DNA of 64,000 nt. It comes from CAVTQY01 sp963736975. Its GTDB lineage: Bacteria > Pseudomonadota > Alphaproteobacteria > Acetobacterales > Acetobacteraceae. Of this stretch, positions 52,844 through 62,122 are shown in pieces. The stretch lies in contig CAVTQY010000001.1 of NCBI GenBank assembly GCA_963736975.1, positions 3,782,001 through 3,846,000 on the forward strand. The letters are read 5' to 3'. The notes beneath the pieces were generated by a model. The model was not told the origin of the DNA. It worked only from the letters and a program-made list of their open reading frames with translations, and searched no databases. Each line of letters opens with the position of its first letter. Position 1 is the stretch's first letter. The translations under genes and the position numbers were made by a program.

Positions 52844-53953
52844 ATGCATGTCATCGTTGTCGGCGCCGGCATCCTCGGCGCGAGCGTGGCCTACCATCTC
52901 GCCCGCCGCGGCATCAGCGTCACTGTTTTCGACCGGCACCATCAGGGCCGTGCGACATCCGCTGGCGCGGGTATCATCTGTCCCTGGCTCTCGGCGATCG
53001 AGAATGCCGACTACCGCGCCATCGCGTCGGCCGGCGCGCGCTACTACCCGCGGCTCGTTTCCTACCTTCAGGAGGATGGCGAGAGCGAGCTTGGCTATCG
53101 GCGGGTCGGCGGGCTTGTGGTGCCGGAGGACCCCTCGCTCCTTGACGGCGTGGAACAGATGCTCGCTGTCCGCAAAACCGATTGGCCGGAGATCGGTACC
53201 GTCCGGTGTCTGACGCCGTCCCAGGCAACCGCACTGTTTCCCCCATTGGCGGAAACGCGCGCGGCTCTGCACATCGAAGGCGCCGCGCGCGTTGACGGGC
53301 GGCGGCTCAATGCGGCCTTGCTCGCCGCCGCCCTCAGGCACGGTGCAATGTTGCGGGACAACGTGGATGAGATTCTGCTGTCCTACGGCCGTGTGCACGG
53401 CGTGCGAACAGAGGGCACGACGGTCAATGCAGACGTCGTGGTCGTCACCGCCGGCGCCTGGGCACCCGCGCTGCTGTCGCCGCTGAATGTTGAACTGGAC
53501 GTGCAGCCGCAGCGCGGACAGATCCTGCATCTGCGCGTCTCCGCCGACACACGCGACTGGCCGGTTCTGCTGCCGTTGGACACATATTATCTGCTGGCGT
53601 TCGATGACTCGCGGGTCGTCGTGGGCGCCACGCGAGAAACCGGATCCGGATTTGATTACAGGGTCACGGCGAAGGGGCAAGCGGAGATCCTGAACGTCGG
53701 GCTCACCGTGGCACCCGGGCTTGCGGACGCGGAGGTATTGGAGACACGCATAGGGTTTCGACCGATGTCGCCGGACTACGGGCCGTTGCTCGGGACCTGT
53801 GGGGTCGCGGGGCTGTTGATCGGCAATGGCCTAGGGCCGTCAGGACTGACGATCGGCCCCTATGCCGGCGCCCTGCTGGCTGATGTGGCGTGTAATCGCG
53901 ACCCTGAACTGAACCTCGCGCCCTATTCGCCGCAACAGCTACAGCGACGTTAA
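52844..53953 (+). CDS. FAD-dependent oxidoreductase (DAO/glycine-oxidase-like)
   Basis: A 369-residue enzyme with the dinucleotide motif VVGAGILGASVAYHLARRGI, the GAGIICPWLS block and the C-terminal FAD segment LLIGNGLGPSGLTIGPYAG. It oxidises an amine or hydroxy acid with FAD. It starts seven bases after the decarboxylase and ends four bases inside the nadC 3' end on the other strand. A pathway where the oxidase makes a 2-oxo acid and the split decarboxylase removes CO2 is inferred from the order only. Confidence 0.88.
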   Translation: MHVIVVGAGILGASVAYHLARRGISVTVFDRHHQGRATSAGAGIICPWLSAIENADYRAIASAGARYYPRLVSYLQEDGESELGYRRVGGLVVPEDPSLLDGVEQMLAVRKTDWPEIGTVRCLTPSQATALFPPLAETRAALHIEGAARVDGRRLNAALLAAALRHGAMLRDNVDEILLSYGRVHGVRTEGTTVNADVVVVTAGAWAPALLSPLNVELDVQPQRGQILHLRVSADTRDWPVLLPLDTYYLLAFDDSRVVVGATRETGSGFDYRVTAKGQAEILNVGLTVAPGLADAEVLETRIGFRPMSPDYGPLLGTCGVAGLLIGNGLGPSGLTIGPYAGALLADVACNRDPELNLAPYSPQQLQRR

Positions 53954-54831
53954 CCTCCATAATCCAGCCCGATATCCAACACCGGCACGCTGTGCGTCAG
54001 CCAGCCAATCGAGATCAGGTCCACCCCCGCGGCCGCCACCGCCGGCGCGGTCGCCGGCGTGATTCGCCCGGAAGCCTCGGTGATGGCCCGTCCGCCGACC
54101 ATCCCCACTGCCTCGCGCAGCATATCCGGCCCCATATTATCCAGCAGCACCGCATCGACCCCCAATGCCAGGGCCTCATCGAGCTGCGCCAGCGTGTCCA
54201 CCTCCAGCTCGATTTTGACCAAATGCCCGACGCCGTCCCGCGCGCGACGCAGCGCCTCGCCCACGCCGCCGGCGATCGCGACATGGTTGTCCTTGATCAG
54301 CACCGCGTCATCCAGCCCGAAGCGATGGTTGGACCCGCCGCCCGCCCGGACCGCATATTTCTCCACGGCGCGCAGCCCCGGCATGGTTTTCCGCGTGCAT
54401 ACGATCTGCGCCTTCTGCCCGTGCACCGCCGCGACAACCGATGCTGTCGCCGTCGCCACCCCGCTCAGGTGACAGAGAAAATTCAGCGCCGTCCGCTCCG
54501 CCGTCAACGTTCCCCGCGCCGGCCCGTTGATCGTCGCAATCACCTCGCCCGGTGAGACAGGACTGCCATCCGGCCGCGCTATGGACACCTTCAACGCCGG
54601 CTCGATTAGCCGGAACGCCAGCAACGCGAGATCCAGCCCGGCGACGACGCCCGGCTGGCGCACCACGAGCGCCGTCTCCGCCCGCATTCCCGCCGGCACA
54701 ACAGCATTGGTGGTAACATCCCCCGCCCGCCCGAGATCCTCGAGCAACGCCGCCCGCACCAACGGTTCGATCATCACCACCGGCAGTGGTGCTAAAAACT
54801 CGGGGCGAGGCCGGAAATCGCCGTTTGTCAT
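53950..54831 (-). CDS. nadC: Nicotinate-nucleotide pyrophosphorylase (carboxylating)
   Basis: A 293-residue enzyme making nicotinate mononucleotide from quinolinate and PRPP. Blocks: EDLGRAGDVTTNAVVP, ALNFLCHLSGVATAT, the RKTMPGLRAVEKYAVRAGGG active-site stretch and LIKDNH. The ATG at 54831 overlaps the nadA stop (ATGA), giving a coupled nadA-nadC pair. nadB is not between them, contrary to the common nadABC order. A longer upstream frame is antisense-like Gly/Asp-rich sequence and is rejected. Confidence 0.95.
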   Translation of the reverse strand: MTNGDFRPRPEFLAPLPVVMIEPLVRAALLEDLGRAGDVTTNAVVPAGMRAETALVVRQPGVVAGLDLALLAFRLIEPALKVSIARPDGSPVSPGEVIATINGPARGTLTAERTALNFLCHLSGVATATASVVAAVHGQKAQIVCTRKTMPGLRAVEKYAVRAGGGSNHRFGLDDAVLIKDNHVAIAGGVGEALRRARDGVGHLVKIELEVDTLAQLDEALALGVDAVLLDNMGPDMLREAVGMVGGRAITEASGRITPATAPAVAAAGVDLISIGWLTHSVPVLDIGLDYGG

Positions 54832-55820
54832 ACCGCCAGCATCCTCTCCACCGCCCGCCGCGCCCGCACCGCCACCGTCGGATCGATCGTCACCTCGTAG
54901 CGCATCTCCTCCAGGGTGGATCGTATCTTCGCCAACGTAATCCGCTTCATATGCGGACATAGATTGCACGGCCTGACGAACTCGATATCCGGATGCTGTA
55001 TCGTCAGGTTGTCGCTCATCGAGCACTCGGTCAGCAGCACCACGCGCGACGGCGCCCGCTGCCCCACATAGTCCGACATCGCCGCGGTCGAGCCGGAGAA
55101 ATCCGCCTCCGCCACCACCTCCGGCGGGCATTCGGGATGCGCCAGCACCACCACGCCCGGATGGCTCGCACGCAATTCTTTTATGTCGGCGCCGCTGAAC
55201 CTTTCATGCACCTCACAGTGGCCATGCCAGGCGATGATCTCGACATCCGTCTCCGCCGCCACGTTCCGCGCCAGATACTCGTCCGGCAGCATGATCACCC
55301 TCGGCGCGCCAAGGGACTCCACCACCTTGCGCGCATTGCCGGACGTGCAGCAGATGTCAGACTCCGCTTTCACCGCCGCCGATGTATTCACATAGGTAAC
55401 CACAGGCACGCCCGGATACCGCTCGCGCATCAGTCGCACATCCGCCGCGGTGATGGAGGACGCGAGCGAACACCCGGCACGCAGATCCGGGATCAGCACT
55501 GCCTTGGCGGGGTTCATCAACTTCGCCGTCTCGGCCATGAAATGCACGCCGGCGAGCACGATCACGTCGGCCTCTGCGCGCATTGCCTGGCGCGCTAGCG
55601 CCAGGCTGTCGCCCACAATATCCGCGACGCAGTGGAAGATCTCCGGTGTCTGGTAGTTGTGCGCCAGGATCACCGCGTTCCGCCGCCGCTTCAGGTCCAG
55701 AATGGCGTCGATGTCGTCGGCGAAGACCGGCCACTCTATGGGCAGAATGACCCGCCGCACCTTTTCGTAAAGCGGGGCCGTTCGTTCCAGGGTATCCGCA
55801 AGCATGGGATTATGCTCCAT
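54828..55820 (-). CDS. nadA: Quinolinate synthase A
   Basis: A 330-residue iron-sulfur enzyme that condenses iminoaspartate with dihydroxyacetone phosphate. The three cluster Cys are in DLRAGCSLASS, LAHPECPPEV and VRPCNLCPHMK; AVILAHNYQTPEI is the N-terminal signature. The start is 55820 or ATG 55805, which has GGAG nine bases upstream; the second leaves more room for the operator. It is the first gene after the NadQ-like regulator. Confidence 0.95.
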   Translation of the reverse strand: MEHNPMLADTLERTAPLYEKVRRVILPIEWPVFADDIDAILDLKRRRNAVILAHNYQTPEIFHCVADIVGDSLALARQAMRAEADVIVLAGVHFMAETAKLMNPAKAVLIPDLRAGCSLASSITAADVRLMRERYPGVPVVTYVNTSAAVKAESDICCTSGNARKVVESLGAPRVIMLPDEYLARNVAAETDVEIIAWHGHCEVHERFSGADIKELRASHPGVVVLAHPECPPEVVAEADFSGSTAAMSDYVGQRAPSRVVLLTECSMSDNLTIQHPDIEFVRPCNLCPHMKRITLAKIRSTLEEMRYEVTIDPTVAVRARRAVERMLAV

Positions 55821-55823
55821 ATG

Positions 55824-55842
55824 AGTATAATCGTCTTATACT
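55824..55842 (-). promoter_or_regulatory. Likely NadQ/NrtR operator before nadA
   Basis: A perfect inverted repeat AGTATAA-TCGTC-TTATACT lies between the regulator gene and nadA. A second, outer perfect repeat ATTATGCTC (55809-55817) / GAGCATAAT (55849-55857) surrounds it. In alphaproteobacteria NadQ-type repressors bind AT-rich palindromes upstream of nad genes. The AT-rich run stands out in this GC-rich stretch. The site would block nadA transcription when NAD is plentiful (inference). Confidence 0.7.
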
Positions 55843-55862
55843 GGTCGTGAGCATAATGCTTG

Positions 55863-56759
55863 TCAACCCCGTGACAGCGGCAATTTCGTCCCCGCGATGG
55901 CGCGCTCCGCCAGCACCTCGCGGCGGAACCGGAACAACTTCGCCGGCCGCCCGCCGGTATCGGCGGTAGCGCCTACTTGCTCAACCAGCTCCTGCTGCTC
56001 GATCAACCGGCGAAAATTCTGCTTATGGACCAGCCGTCCGGCAATCGCCTCGACGCAGCGCTGCAACTGCAGCAGGGTGAAGCTCTCCGGCATCAGCTCG
56101 AATACCACGGGCCGGTATTTGATCTTCGCCCGAAGGCGCGCGATCCCGGTGGCCAGGATGCGCCGATGGTCCGACCCCATCGCATGGCCGGAAAGGGTCG
56201 GCGCGTCCGCCGGCCGGTGCAGCGCCTCCGGCACCAGCCCCGCCTCATACAGCAGCTCGTAACGTTGCAGCACCAGCTCCTCGTTCCAGGCATTGGTATC
56301 GAGCCCAAACGTGATCGCCGCCCGCTGCCGGCGTTCTTCCGTCGTCGCCCATGCAAGCAGGCGGGCGGCGGTCTTCTCCTGGACCGCCGGCGTCCCCGCC
56401 CGCCGATCCTCCCACGGAAACATGCGATACCAACTCTGCCAGCGCGGATGCCGCGCCGCTTCCACCTGGCGTTCCCGCGTCAGCCCGAGATAGCTGATCG
56501 AGATCACGCGCTGTCCCGCCTGGTGTCCTGGCCGGTCCCGGTCCGCGAAGGTGTAGAGTTGCTCCACGTAGCCCAACGGATGATGGGTCTGCTGCTCGAC
56601 CCACCCGCGGACGCCGGCCTGCAGCGAGCGATGCCCGAGTTCCAAGGGCCCGGACGGCAGCGCCCGGGCATCCTCCACCGTCAGCACGCGGGGATCTCCT
56701 TCGGTCACCGCGACCAGCACCGCGATCAGGTCGACCGCTATCGTGTCCGCCTCTGCCAT
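55863..56759 (-). CDS. NUDIX-type transcriptional regulator of NAD biosynthesis (NadQ/NrtR-like)
   Basis: A 298-residue protein. The N-terminal half has the NUDIX-like fold (DLIAVLVAVTEGDPRVLTV; GYVEQLYTFADRDR) but no intact NUDIX box (GX5EX7REUXEEXGU), so it should bind rather than cleave a nucleotide. The C-terminal 80 residues form a winged helix (FTLLQLQRCVEAIAGRLVHK; FRRLIEQQELVEQ; GGRPAKLFRFR). This layout is the NadQ family (COG4111-like). It precedes nadA-nadC in the same direction. ATG 56759 is chosen because the fold starts there. Confidence 0.85.
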   Translation of the reverse strand: MAEADTIAVDLIAVLVAVTEGDPRVLTVEDARALPSGPLELGHRSLQAGVRGWVEQQTHHPLGYVEQLYTFADRDRPGHQAGQRVISISYLGLTRERQVEAARHPRWQSWYRMFPWEDRRAGTPAVQEKTAARLLAWATTEERRQRAAITFGLDTNAWNEELVLQRYELLYEAGLVPEALHRPADAPTLSGHAMGSDHRRILATGIARLRAKIKYRPVVFELMPESFTLLQLQRCVEAIAGRLVHKQNFRRLIEQQELVEQVGATADTGGRPAKLFRFRREVLAERAIAGTKLPLSRG

Positions 56760-56811
56760 GACAGCGACCTTATGCGCTGGCACATTGCGCCGGTCAGCAG
56801 GGGAGGGGACG

Positions 56812-57543
56812 ATGACCCGGTTCACCGGCAAGGTGATCCTGATCAGCGGCGGAGCGCGCGGCCAGGGCGCCGCCGAGGCGCGGCTTCTGGTCGCCGAGGG
56901 CGCGAAAGTGGTGATCGGCGATGTGCTGGAAGCCGAAGGTCGCCGCCTGGCTGAAGAACTCGGCCCGGCCGCACTGTTCCTCCATCACGACGTCACCAGC
57001 GAGGCTGATTGGGCCGCCGCGGTCGAAGCTCCCGTCGTACTTGGCGGCCTGCACGGCATGGTCAACAACGCCGGCATCTACATCCCACGCCCGCTGATGG
57101 AGACCGACGCCGCGCTGTTCGAACGACATACGCGTGTAAACCAGCTCGGCTGTTTCCTGGGCATGAAGGCGGTGGTGCCGGCCATGGAGCGCGCGGGCGG
57201 CGGGTCCATCGTCAACATTTCCTCGACCGCCGGGCTGCGCGGTTCACCGGGCGCTTTCGCCTACAGCGCGACGAAATGGGCGCTGCGCGGCATGACCAAG
57301 GCGGCCGCGATCGACCTTGCTCCGCGAGGTATTCGTGTGAACTCGGTGCACCCCGGCCCGATCGACACCGACATGCTGAAGGTCCGCACGCCGGAGCAAA
57401 ACGCCGCGCGTACCCAGCTTGTGCCGATGAAACGCATGAGTACCGCCGAGGAGGTCGCGCGCCTGGTACTGTTCCTGCTTTCCGAGGACAGTGCCTATAT
57501 GACCGGCGCGGAGGTCAGCATCGACGGCGGCGTGTCGCTGTAG
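56812..57543 (+). CDS. SDR-family oxidoreductase
   Basis: A 243-residue short-chain dehydrogenase with the NAD(P) motif ISGGARGQGAAEA, NNAG in MVNNAGIYIPRPL, the catalytic Ser in IVNISSTAGLRG, YSATK for Tyr/Lys and the IDGGVSL end. It resembles 3-alpha-hydroxysteroid or cyclopentanol dehydrogenases. GGGGAGGGG lies just upstream of the ATG. It is divergent from nadQ by 52 bases. Confidence 0.9.
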   Translation: MTRFTGKVILISGGARGQGAAEARLLVAEGAKVVIGDVLEAEGRRLAEELGPAALFLHHDVTSEADWAAAVEAPVVLGGLHGMVNNAGIYIPRPLMETDAALFERHTRVNQLGCFLGMKAVVPAMERAGGGSIVNISSTAGLRGSPGAFAYSATKWALRGMTKAAAIDLAPRGIRVNSVHPGPIDTDMLKVRTPEQNAARTQLVPMKRMSTAEEVARLVLFLLSEDSAYMTGAEVSIDGGVSL

Positions 57544-57795
57544 ATGTAATACCAACGCGCGAAAATGTTGACCCTCCTGGGTCATTCCGGCGAAGCCCGC
57601 AATTTAGGCGAGCGGCACCGAACTCGTGTGGAGCAGCCTGGTTGCCGGCTTTCGCCGGCATGGCGAAGCAAGAGTCAGCGGTTTCGAGAGCTGGTATAAC
57701 TTCCTCGCTGTGATGCGGCGGTGAGCTTAAAGCCCACCTCTACTGCTTGAGCAGGAAGAACTCTACAAAGGGTAGGGATCAGCCGGGCTAATCCA
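57544..57795. repeat. Intergenic region with a solo IS630-type end and REP-like hairpins
   Basis: GTAATACCAAC (57546-57556) is the exact reverse complement of the right end of the IS630 element at 34553-34563. Further on, CATTCCGGCGAAG and GCCGGCTTTCGCCGGCATGG (about 57643-57662) are parts of a dispersed GC hairpin. No gene is supported here. Confidence 0.55.
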
Positions 57796-58068
57796 CTACG
57801 GCCGTCCCAAGGCAGCTCCAACCAGAGTCCGCGCACGCACCAGATCGCCCGCCGCCAACGCCTGCTGTGCCGCGGCCACGTCCTGCCCCGCCGGTCCGCC
57901 ATTGCCGGCGGCCTTCCGCCGGTCCAGCTCCTGCGCGGCAAGCTCCGGACGGCCTTCATCGATCAGGTATTGCGCGGCCGCCAGCAGGTCATGGCCCAGG
58001 CCGTCGTTCGCCGTCGCGATCACGGGCCATGCCGCGGCCAAGCCAAACGCCAGCACGGCCCCGCGCAT
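57796..58068 (-). CDS. Small exported protein next to yqgE
   Basis: A 90-residue protein starting MRGAVLAFGLAAAWPVIATA, a signal peptide with cleavage near ATA-N. The mature part is helical (LLAAAQYLIDEGRPELAAQELD; AAAQQALAAGDLVRARTLV) like one or two TPR hairpins. It begins two bases after the yqgE stop on the same strand, so the two are co-transcribed. Function unknown. Confidence 0.6.
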   Translation of the reverse strand: MRGAVLAFGLAAAWPVIATANDGLGHDLLAAAQYLIDEGRPELAAQELDRRKAAGNGGPAGQDVAAAQQALAAGDLVRARTLVGAALGRP

Positions 58069-58070
58069 GG

Positions 58071-58763
58071 TCAGGCGTGACCGGCCAATTCCGACAACAG
58101 CAGCGGATCGATCTTCAGTGTCGCCAGCGCGCGACGCCATTTGGTCTCGTCGCCATCGCCGAACACAAGGTGCTCGTTCGCGGGCACCGTTAGCCAAGCG
58201 TTCTGTTGCAGCTCCGCTTCGAGCTGCCCTGCCTGCCATCCCGCATAGCCGAGCGCCAGCACCCCCTGACGCGGGCCGCCGCCCTCGGCAATCGCCTTCA
58301 GCACATCGAGACTGGCGGTGAGCGCCAGCGAGTCATTGACTTTCAGACTGCCCTCGCCGGTCCAGTCGGCAGTGTGCAGCACGAAGCCGCGCGCATTGTC
58401 GACCGGCCCACCGGCACAAAGTCGGATACGCCTTGCCGGGGGCGTCGGTTCGATCTCGAGCTGGCGCAGCAGGTCATCGAAGCTCGGCTTGGCGAGCGGC
58501 CGGTTGACCACCAGCCCCATGGCACCCTCCGGCGTGTGGGCGCAGAGATAAATCACGCTCTGGGCAAAGCGCGGATCGGCCATGATGGGGGTGGCGATCA
58601 GCAGTTGCCCTGTCAGGAATAGGTCCGACATGTCTTTCGGGGCGGTTTTGCGCCGCTTGGGCGCGCCCGCTTCGGAAGACGGCGGGCGCGATCCGGACCC
58701 GCCGGGCAAATCCGGTCTCGGCTGCTCCGGCTGTTGCCGTGTCGGGCTGGGTTTGCGTGCCAT
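58071..58763 (-). CDS. yqgE: YqgE/AlgH family protein
   Basis: A 230-residue protein with the family start DLFLTGQLLIATPIMADPRF, GAMGLVVNRPL, the GGPVDNARGFVLHTADW block and LALGYAGWQAGQLEAE. It carries a 45-residue Pro/Arg-rich N-terminal extension not shared by most homologues. ATG 58763 is used; the family core starts at about residue 45. The fold is known, the role is not settled. Confidence 0.9.
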   Translation of the reverse strand: MARKPSPTRQQPEQPRPDLPGGSGSRPPSSEAGAPKRRKTAPKDMSDLFLTGQLLIATPIMADPRFAQSVIYLCAHTPEGAMGLVVNRPLAKPSFDDLLRQLEIEPTPPARRIRLCAGGPVDNARGFVLHTADWTGEGSLKVNDSLALTASLDVLKAIAEGGGPRQGVLALGYAGWQAGQLEAELQQNAWLTVPANEHLVFGDGDETKWRRALATLKIDPLLLSELAGHA

Positions 58764-58891
58764 GGGCTGGATTTGGTCCCGGCAAGCCATCCCCGCAAGC
58801 GGCGTGACACGGCGGCGCGGCAGGTTTAGGACGCCGCCAACGGGCCGAGGCGACCCGTTCCCGCCATGCGCCACAACCAGTGAGGCAATCC

Positions 58892-59374
58892 ATGACGATC
58901 AAGGTCGGCGACACCATCCCCTCCATGAAGCTGATGATGGCCACGCCGGATGGACCGAGGGAGACCTCCACGGACGAGATCTTCAAAGGCAAGAAGGTCG
59001 TGCTGTTCGCGGTACCCGGCGCCTTTACCCCCACCTGCAGCAACCGGCACCTGCCGGGCTTCGTCGAACATGCCGACAACCTCAAGCAGAAGGGCGTCGA
59101 TACGATCGCCTGTATCGCCGTCAACGACGCGTTCGTCATGAGCGCCTGGGGCAAGCAGCAGGGCTGCGACAGCAAGGTTGTGATGCTGGCGGACGGCTCG
59201 GGCAACTTCACCAAGGCGCTCGGACTGGAGCTCGATCTGGTTGGGCGCGGCATGGGGATGCGCAGCCAGCGCTACGCGCTGATCGCCGAGAACGGCAAAG
59301 TGACCCATCTCGGGGTGGAGCAGCCGGGCGGGTTCGAGGTGAGCGCGGCCGAGGCGATTCTGCGCCAGCTTTGA
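58892..59374 (+). CDS. Peroxiredoxin (Prx5/AhpC-TSA type)
   Basis: A 160-residue thiol peroxidase. The peroxidatic Cys is in VPGAFTPTCSNRHLPGF near residue 49, and a second Cys is in KQQGCDSKVV. RSQRYALIAENGKVTHLGVE is the conserved Arg block. It reduces H2O2 and alkyl hydroperoxides in the cytoplasm with glutathione/glutaredoxin or thioredoxin. The ATG at 58892 fits the MTIKVGDTIPS start; a GTGAGGC lies upstream. Confidence 0.92.
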   Translation: MTIKVGDTIPSMKLMMATPDGPRETSTDEIFKGKKVVLFAVPGAFTPTCSNRHLPGFVEHADNLKQKGVDTIACIAVNDAFVMSAWGKQQGCDSKVVMLADGSGNFTKALGLELDLVGRGMGMRSQRYALIAENGKVTHLGVEQPGGFEVSAAEAILRQL

Positions 59375-59388
59375 TCGGAAATCGGGGG

Positions 59389-59408
59389 CCGGACCCGCCT
59401 GGGTCCGG
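59389..59408 (+). terminator. Hairpin after the peroxiredoxin gene
   Basis: An 8-bp perfect stem CCGGACCC / GGGTCCGG with a GCCT loop, 14 bases after the stop, followed by TCGTCCT. A plausible terminator, with a weak T-run. Confidence 0.55.
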
Positions 59409-59485
59409 TCGTCCTGGGAATTGACTCATACTAATGTATTAGGTAACGAAACCTTATTGCAAAAATTGAGACGCGGCTTTACTCC

Positions 59486-60254
59486 TTGCACACCGCCGCC
59501 GGAATGGCGGTCGAGAGTGCAAGGATGCAACCAATTCCCCACGAGGACCTTGGACCGTCACCCGATACGATTCTTGTCGTCGCCGGAGCTACCGTCGATC
59601 TATCTGATGCGTTGCTGGTGCCGCTGACGGGCGGTCCGGCCTCGTTCAATGCCAGCTTCACGGTGGCAACCGCGCAATACGGCACCGTCACGCCGACCGA
59701 CCCGACCGGTACATTCTATGGCGGCTATCCGTGGGCCCCCGTCTGGTACACGGTGCACGGCATCGACTACACGGCACCCGCCACTATTGGGTGAACACCT
59801 ACGCCGCCTCGGTCAACATCCTGGTCGATTCGGGGCCGCAGGCGACCGGCGGTACGATCGCGCTCGGCAGCAAGGCGCCGGTCAACCTGACCCAAGCGGT
59901 GCTCGCGCAGGTCACGTCCGGCTACGCCGGCGACACCGAGACGATCAGCGCGATCGAAACGACCGGAACGAGCGGCCTTACGCTCACCGACGGGACGCTC
60001 ACTTATAGTGGCGCTCCGCCGCCCGGCGGCACCGCAGAGTTCCGCTACACGGTGATTTCAACTATACGCACCGCTCGAAGATCGAGCTAGCCGGCGGGCT
60101 CGGCGGTTATCGAACTACCCAGGCAATCATGGCTGCGCTGCAACCGGATGGAAGCGGGGGCAGCCTGCTGCTTCTCGGCATCGGCGCCGCTCTCGACATC
60201 ACCAACGTCGCCCCCGGCCTGCTGCGGTCAAGCGCCTTTCAGATCGCGGCCTAA
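59486..60254 (+). pseudogene. Remnant of a large secreted repeat protein (adhesin/type-I-secreted exoprotein)
   Basis: Pieces lie in at least three frames. One gives VDLSDALLVPLTGGPASFNA and SFTVATAQYGTVTP; the next gives TISAIETTGTSGLTLTDGTLTY; the last gives KIELAGGLGGYRTTQAI, then GSLLLLGIGAALDITNV and SSAFQIAA at 60254. The last stretch resembles C-terminal ends of calcium-binding/VCBS-like exoproteins in Acetobacteraceae. Short Gly/Thr/Asp-rich beta repeats fit. It is clearly broken; the original was probably much longer. Confidence 0.5.
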
Positions 60255-60474
60255 GCGGAATTAACGGTCAGATTGCATCAATTGAAACCGAGCACTTTCG
60301 ATAGTAATTATTGCAAAGTGGTGCCCAGGGGCGGAATCCCAATCTGGACCTAAACTCCAGATATCACAGAGGTTTCCGGTCGTCGAGGGCCTAATATACC
60401 AACATGGATACCAACAAGTGAAGTCCGGTGCAAACGTGCAGCGCACATATGGGCACCGGGGGGCTGAGACGAAG

Positions 60475-60895
60475 AGCGCGCGTATTGCGAGCCACGATCG
60501 GAATGATGAATGCAGCCGATGACCGGCGTTCGGTTCCTGATCGCCGCCTTCAACGCAGCGACGGCGATGCGAGCGTCCATCGACCGGCTGATGGCGTAAC
60601 CAACCACCTTGCGCGACCAGGCATCCAGGATGGCTGCCAAATAGACGAAGGCGCCCGGGATGGAGACGTATGTCAGGTCCGCAACCCAGAGCTGGTTCGG
60701 ACGATCGGGAACGAGATCCTTAGCCAGGTCGGGGTAGATCGGCCCGGAATGATCGCTGTCCGTGGTGACCACATAGCCTCGGCGCCGCTTCGGTTGGAAG
60801 CCATGCTCCCGCATGAGGCGACGCAGCTTCTTGCCGTTCACCACGACGCCCTGATGGCGCAGCGCCGCGCCCACGCGTCGATAGCCGACCTTTCT
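60475..60895 (-). pseudogene. IS3-family OrfB transposase fragment
   Basis: Reads GYRRVGAALRHQGVVVNGKK, then DLTYVSIPGAFVYLAAILDA with the first catalytic Asp (VADLTY), and CIHHSDRGSQYA with the second Asp. It ends there, before the final Glu. The N-terminus runs into the broken recombinase gene at about 60895. It is nearly identical to the OrfB start at 63841-64000 (three mismatches in 160 bases) in the opposite direction. Confidence 0.85.
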
Positions 60896-62122
60896 CGGCC
60901 ACTTCCGCAGTCCGGGCAGCAACCGCATTCAAGGCCGCCTCTACGCCCAAAGGCTTGACCAGCCTCAAGACCTCGGTGCCTACCGCCTGATCGACGCGCA
61001 AGCTGCCAAACGAGATGCATCGCTCTCCACCATGGTTCAGGTGAGCGCCTTGGCAATGATAACGCCCTGCTTCCCCGGATGGGCCGCCGTAGGCAATGTG
61101 AAGCTTACGCCCGCAATGTCCGCAGCGCAGAAGGCCCGCGAGCAGGGTCTCGCCGCGTCGAACCGCGCCTCGCGCCATCAAGCCCTTGCTGGTGACATTA
61201 TCGGCAATCAGCCTCTGATTCCTCTCAAACTCCGCCCATGAGAGGTAACCGTCATGATGATCGATGATCAAGACCTCCCAGTCGCAGCGGTCTCGTCGAA
61301 AGCCACGAACCACACGCTTGCGCCCTTCGGCAATACCGACCCGGCTATGGGTTGGCCAAATGCATAGGCCCCTGCGTAAATCTGGTTGGTCAGGATATGA
61401 TGGATTGTGTTGTAGACAGGCAGCTTCCAAACGAGGCTGCGTCCATCATCCGTCGCATAGTTCACCGCCGGCAGCACAATACCTTCCTGCCTTATCCAGA
61501 GATGAACCTGTCGAATGCTCTGGAATTCAGAGAATTTCTTGAATACTAAGCTAATAGCTTCACGTACTCTGGTGTCAGGATCAATATCGATGCGGTTGTG
61601 ACGAACCTTTATATAGCCGATAGCCACCGTGAGGAAGAGCTCGCCACGACGAGCCTTCTGTTTGAGAGCCTCCAGCGAGCGCTGCCGAAGGATCGAAAGC
61701 TCCAGCTCGCTCATCGTTCCCCTCATGCCGAGCAACAACCGATCGTTGGGGTGGCGCGGATCGTAAACCCCATCCTCGTCCACAATGATCGTACCGACCA
61801 AGCCGCAGAACTCGATCAGCGTGTGCCAATCGCGCCCATTGCGCGCCAATCGCGACACCTCAATGGCAAAGACCGATCCGACCCGACCTTCGCAAATCGC
61901 CGCCAGCAGGCGCTCAAAGCCAGGTCGGCTGATACCGGATCCTGAACGACCAAGATCATCGTCAATCACAACGACATCTTGCCAGCCCAGGTGCCGCGCA
62001 CGGTCTGCAAGACCATACTGACGGCGGCGGCTCTCGTGATTATGCAGCAACTGATCCGCCGTCGACTGACGAATATAGATATAGGCCCCGCGTGTCAGGT
62101 GCTCAGGTGTTATCTTCGTCAC
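60895..62122 (-). pseudogene. Large serine recombinase, frameshifted and cut off at its 3' end
   Basis: Starts MTKITPEHLTRGAYIYIRQS, with the resolvase fold and the nucleophile Ser in IRQST. Other blocks: DDDLGRSGSGISRPGFERLL, AIEVSRLARNGRDWH and MRGTMSELELSILRQRS. After IAGSVLPKG the frame shifts at about 61290-61340; then RKRVVRGFRRDRCDWEVLI and the zinc ribbon LLRCGHCGRKLHIAYGG...YHCQG. After VEAALNAVAARTAEV it is replaced by the IS3 fragment. A live copy would move DNA between att sites. Confidence 0.85.
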
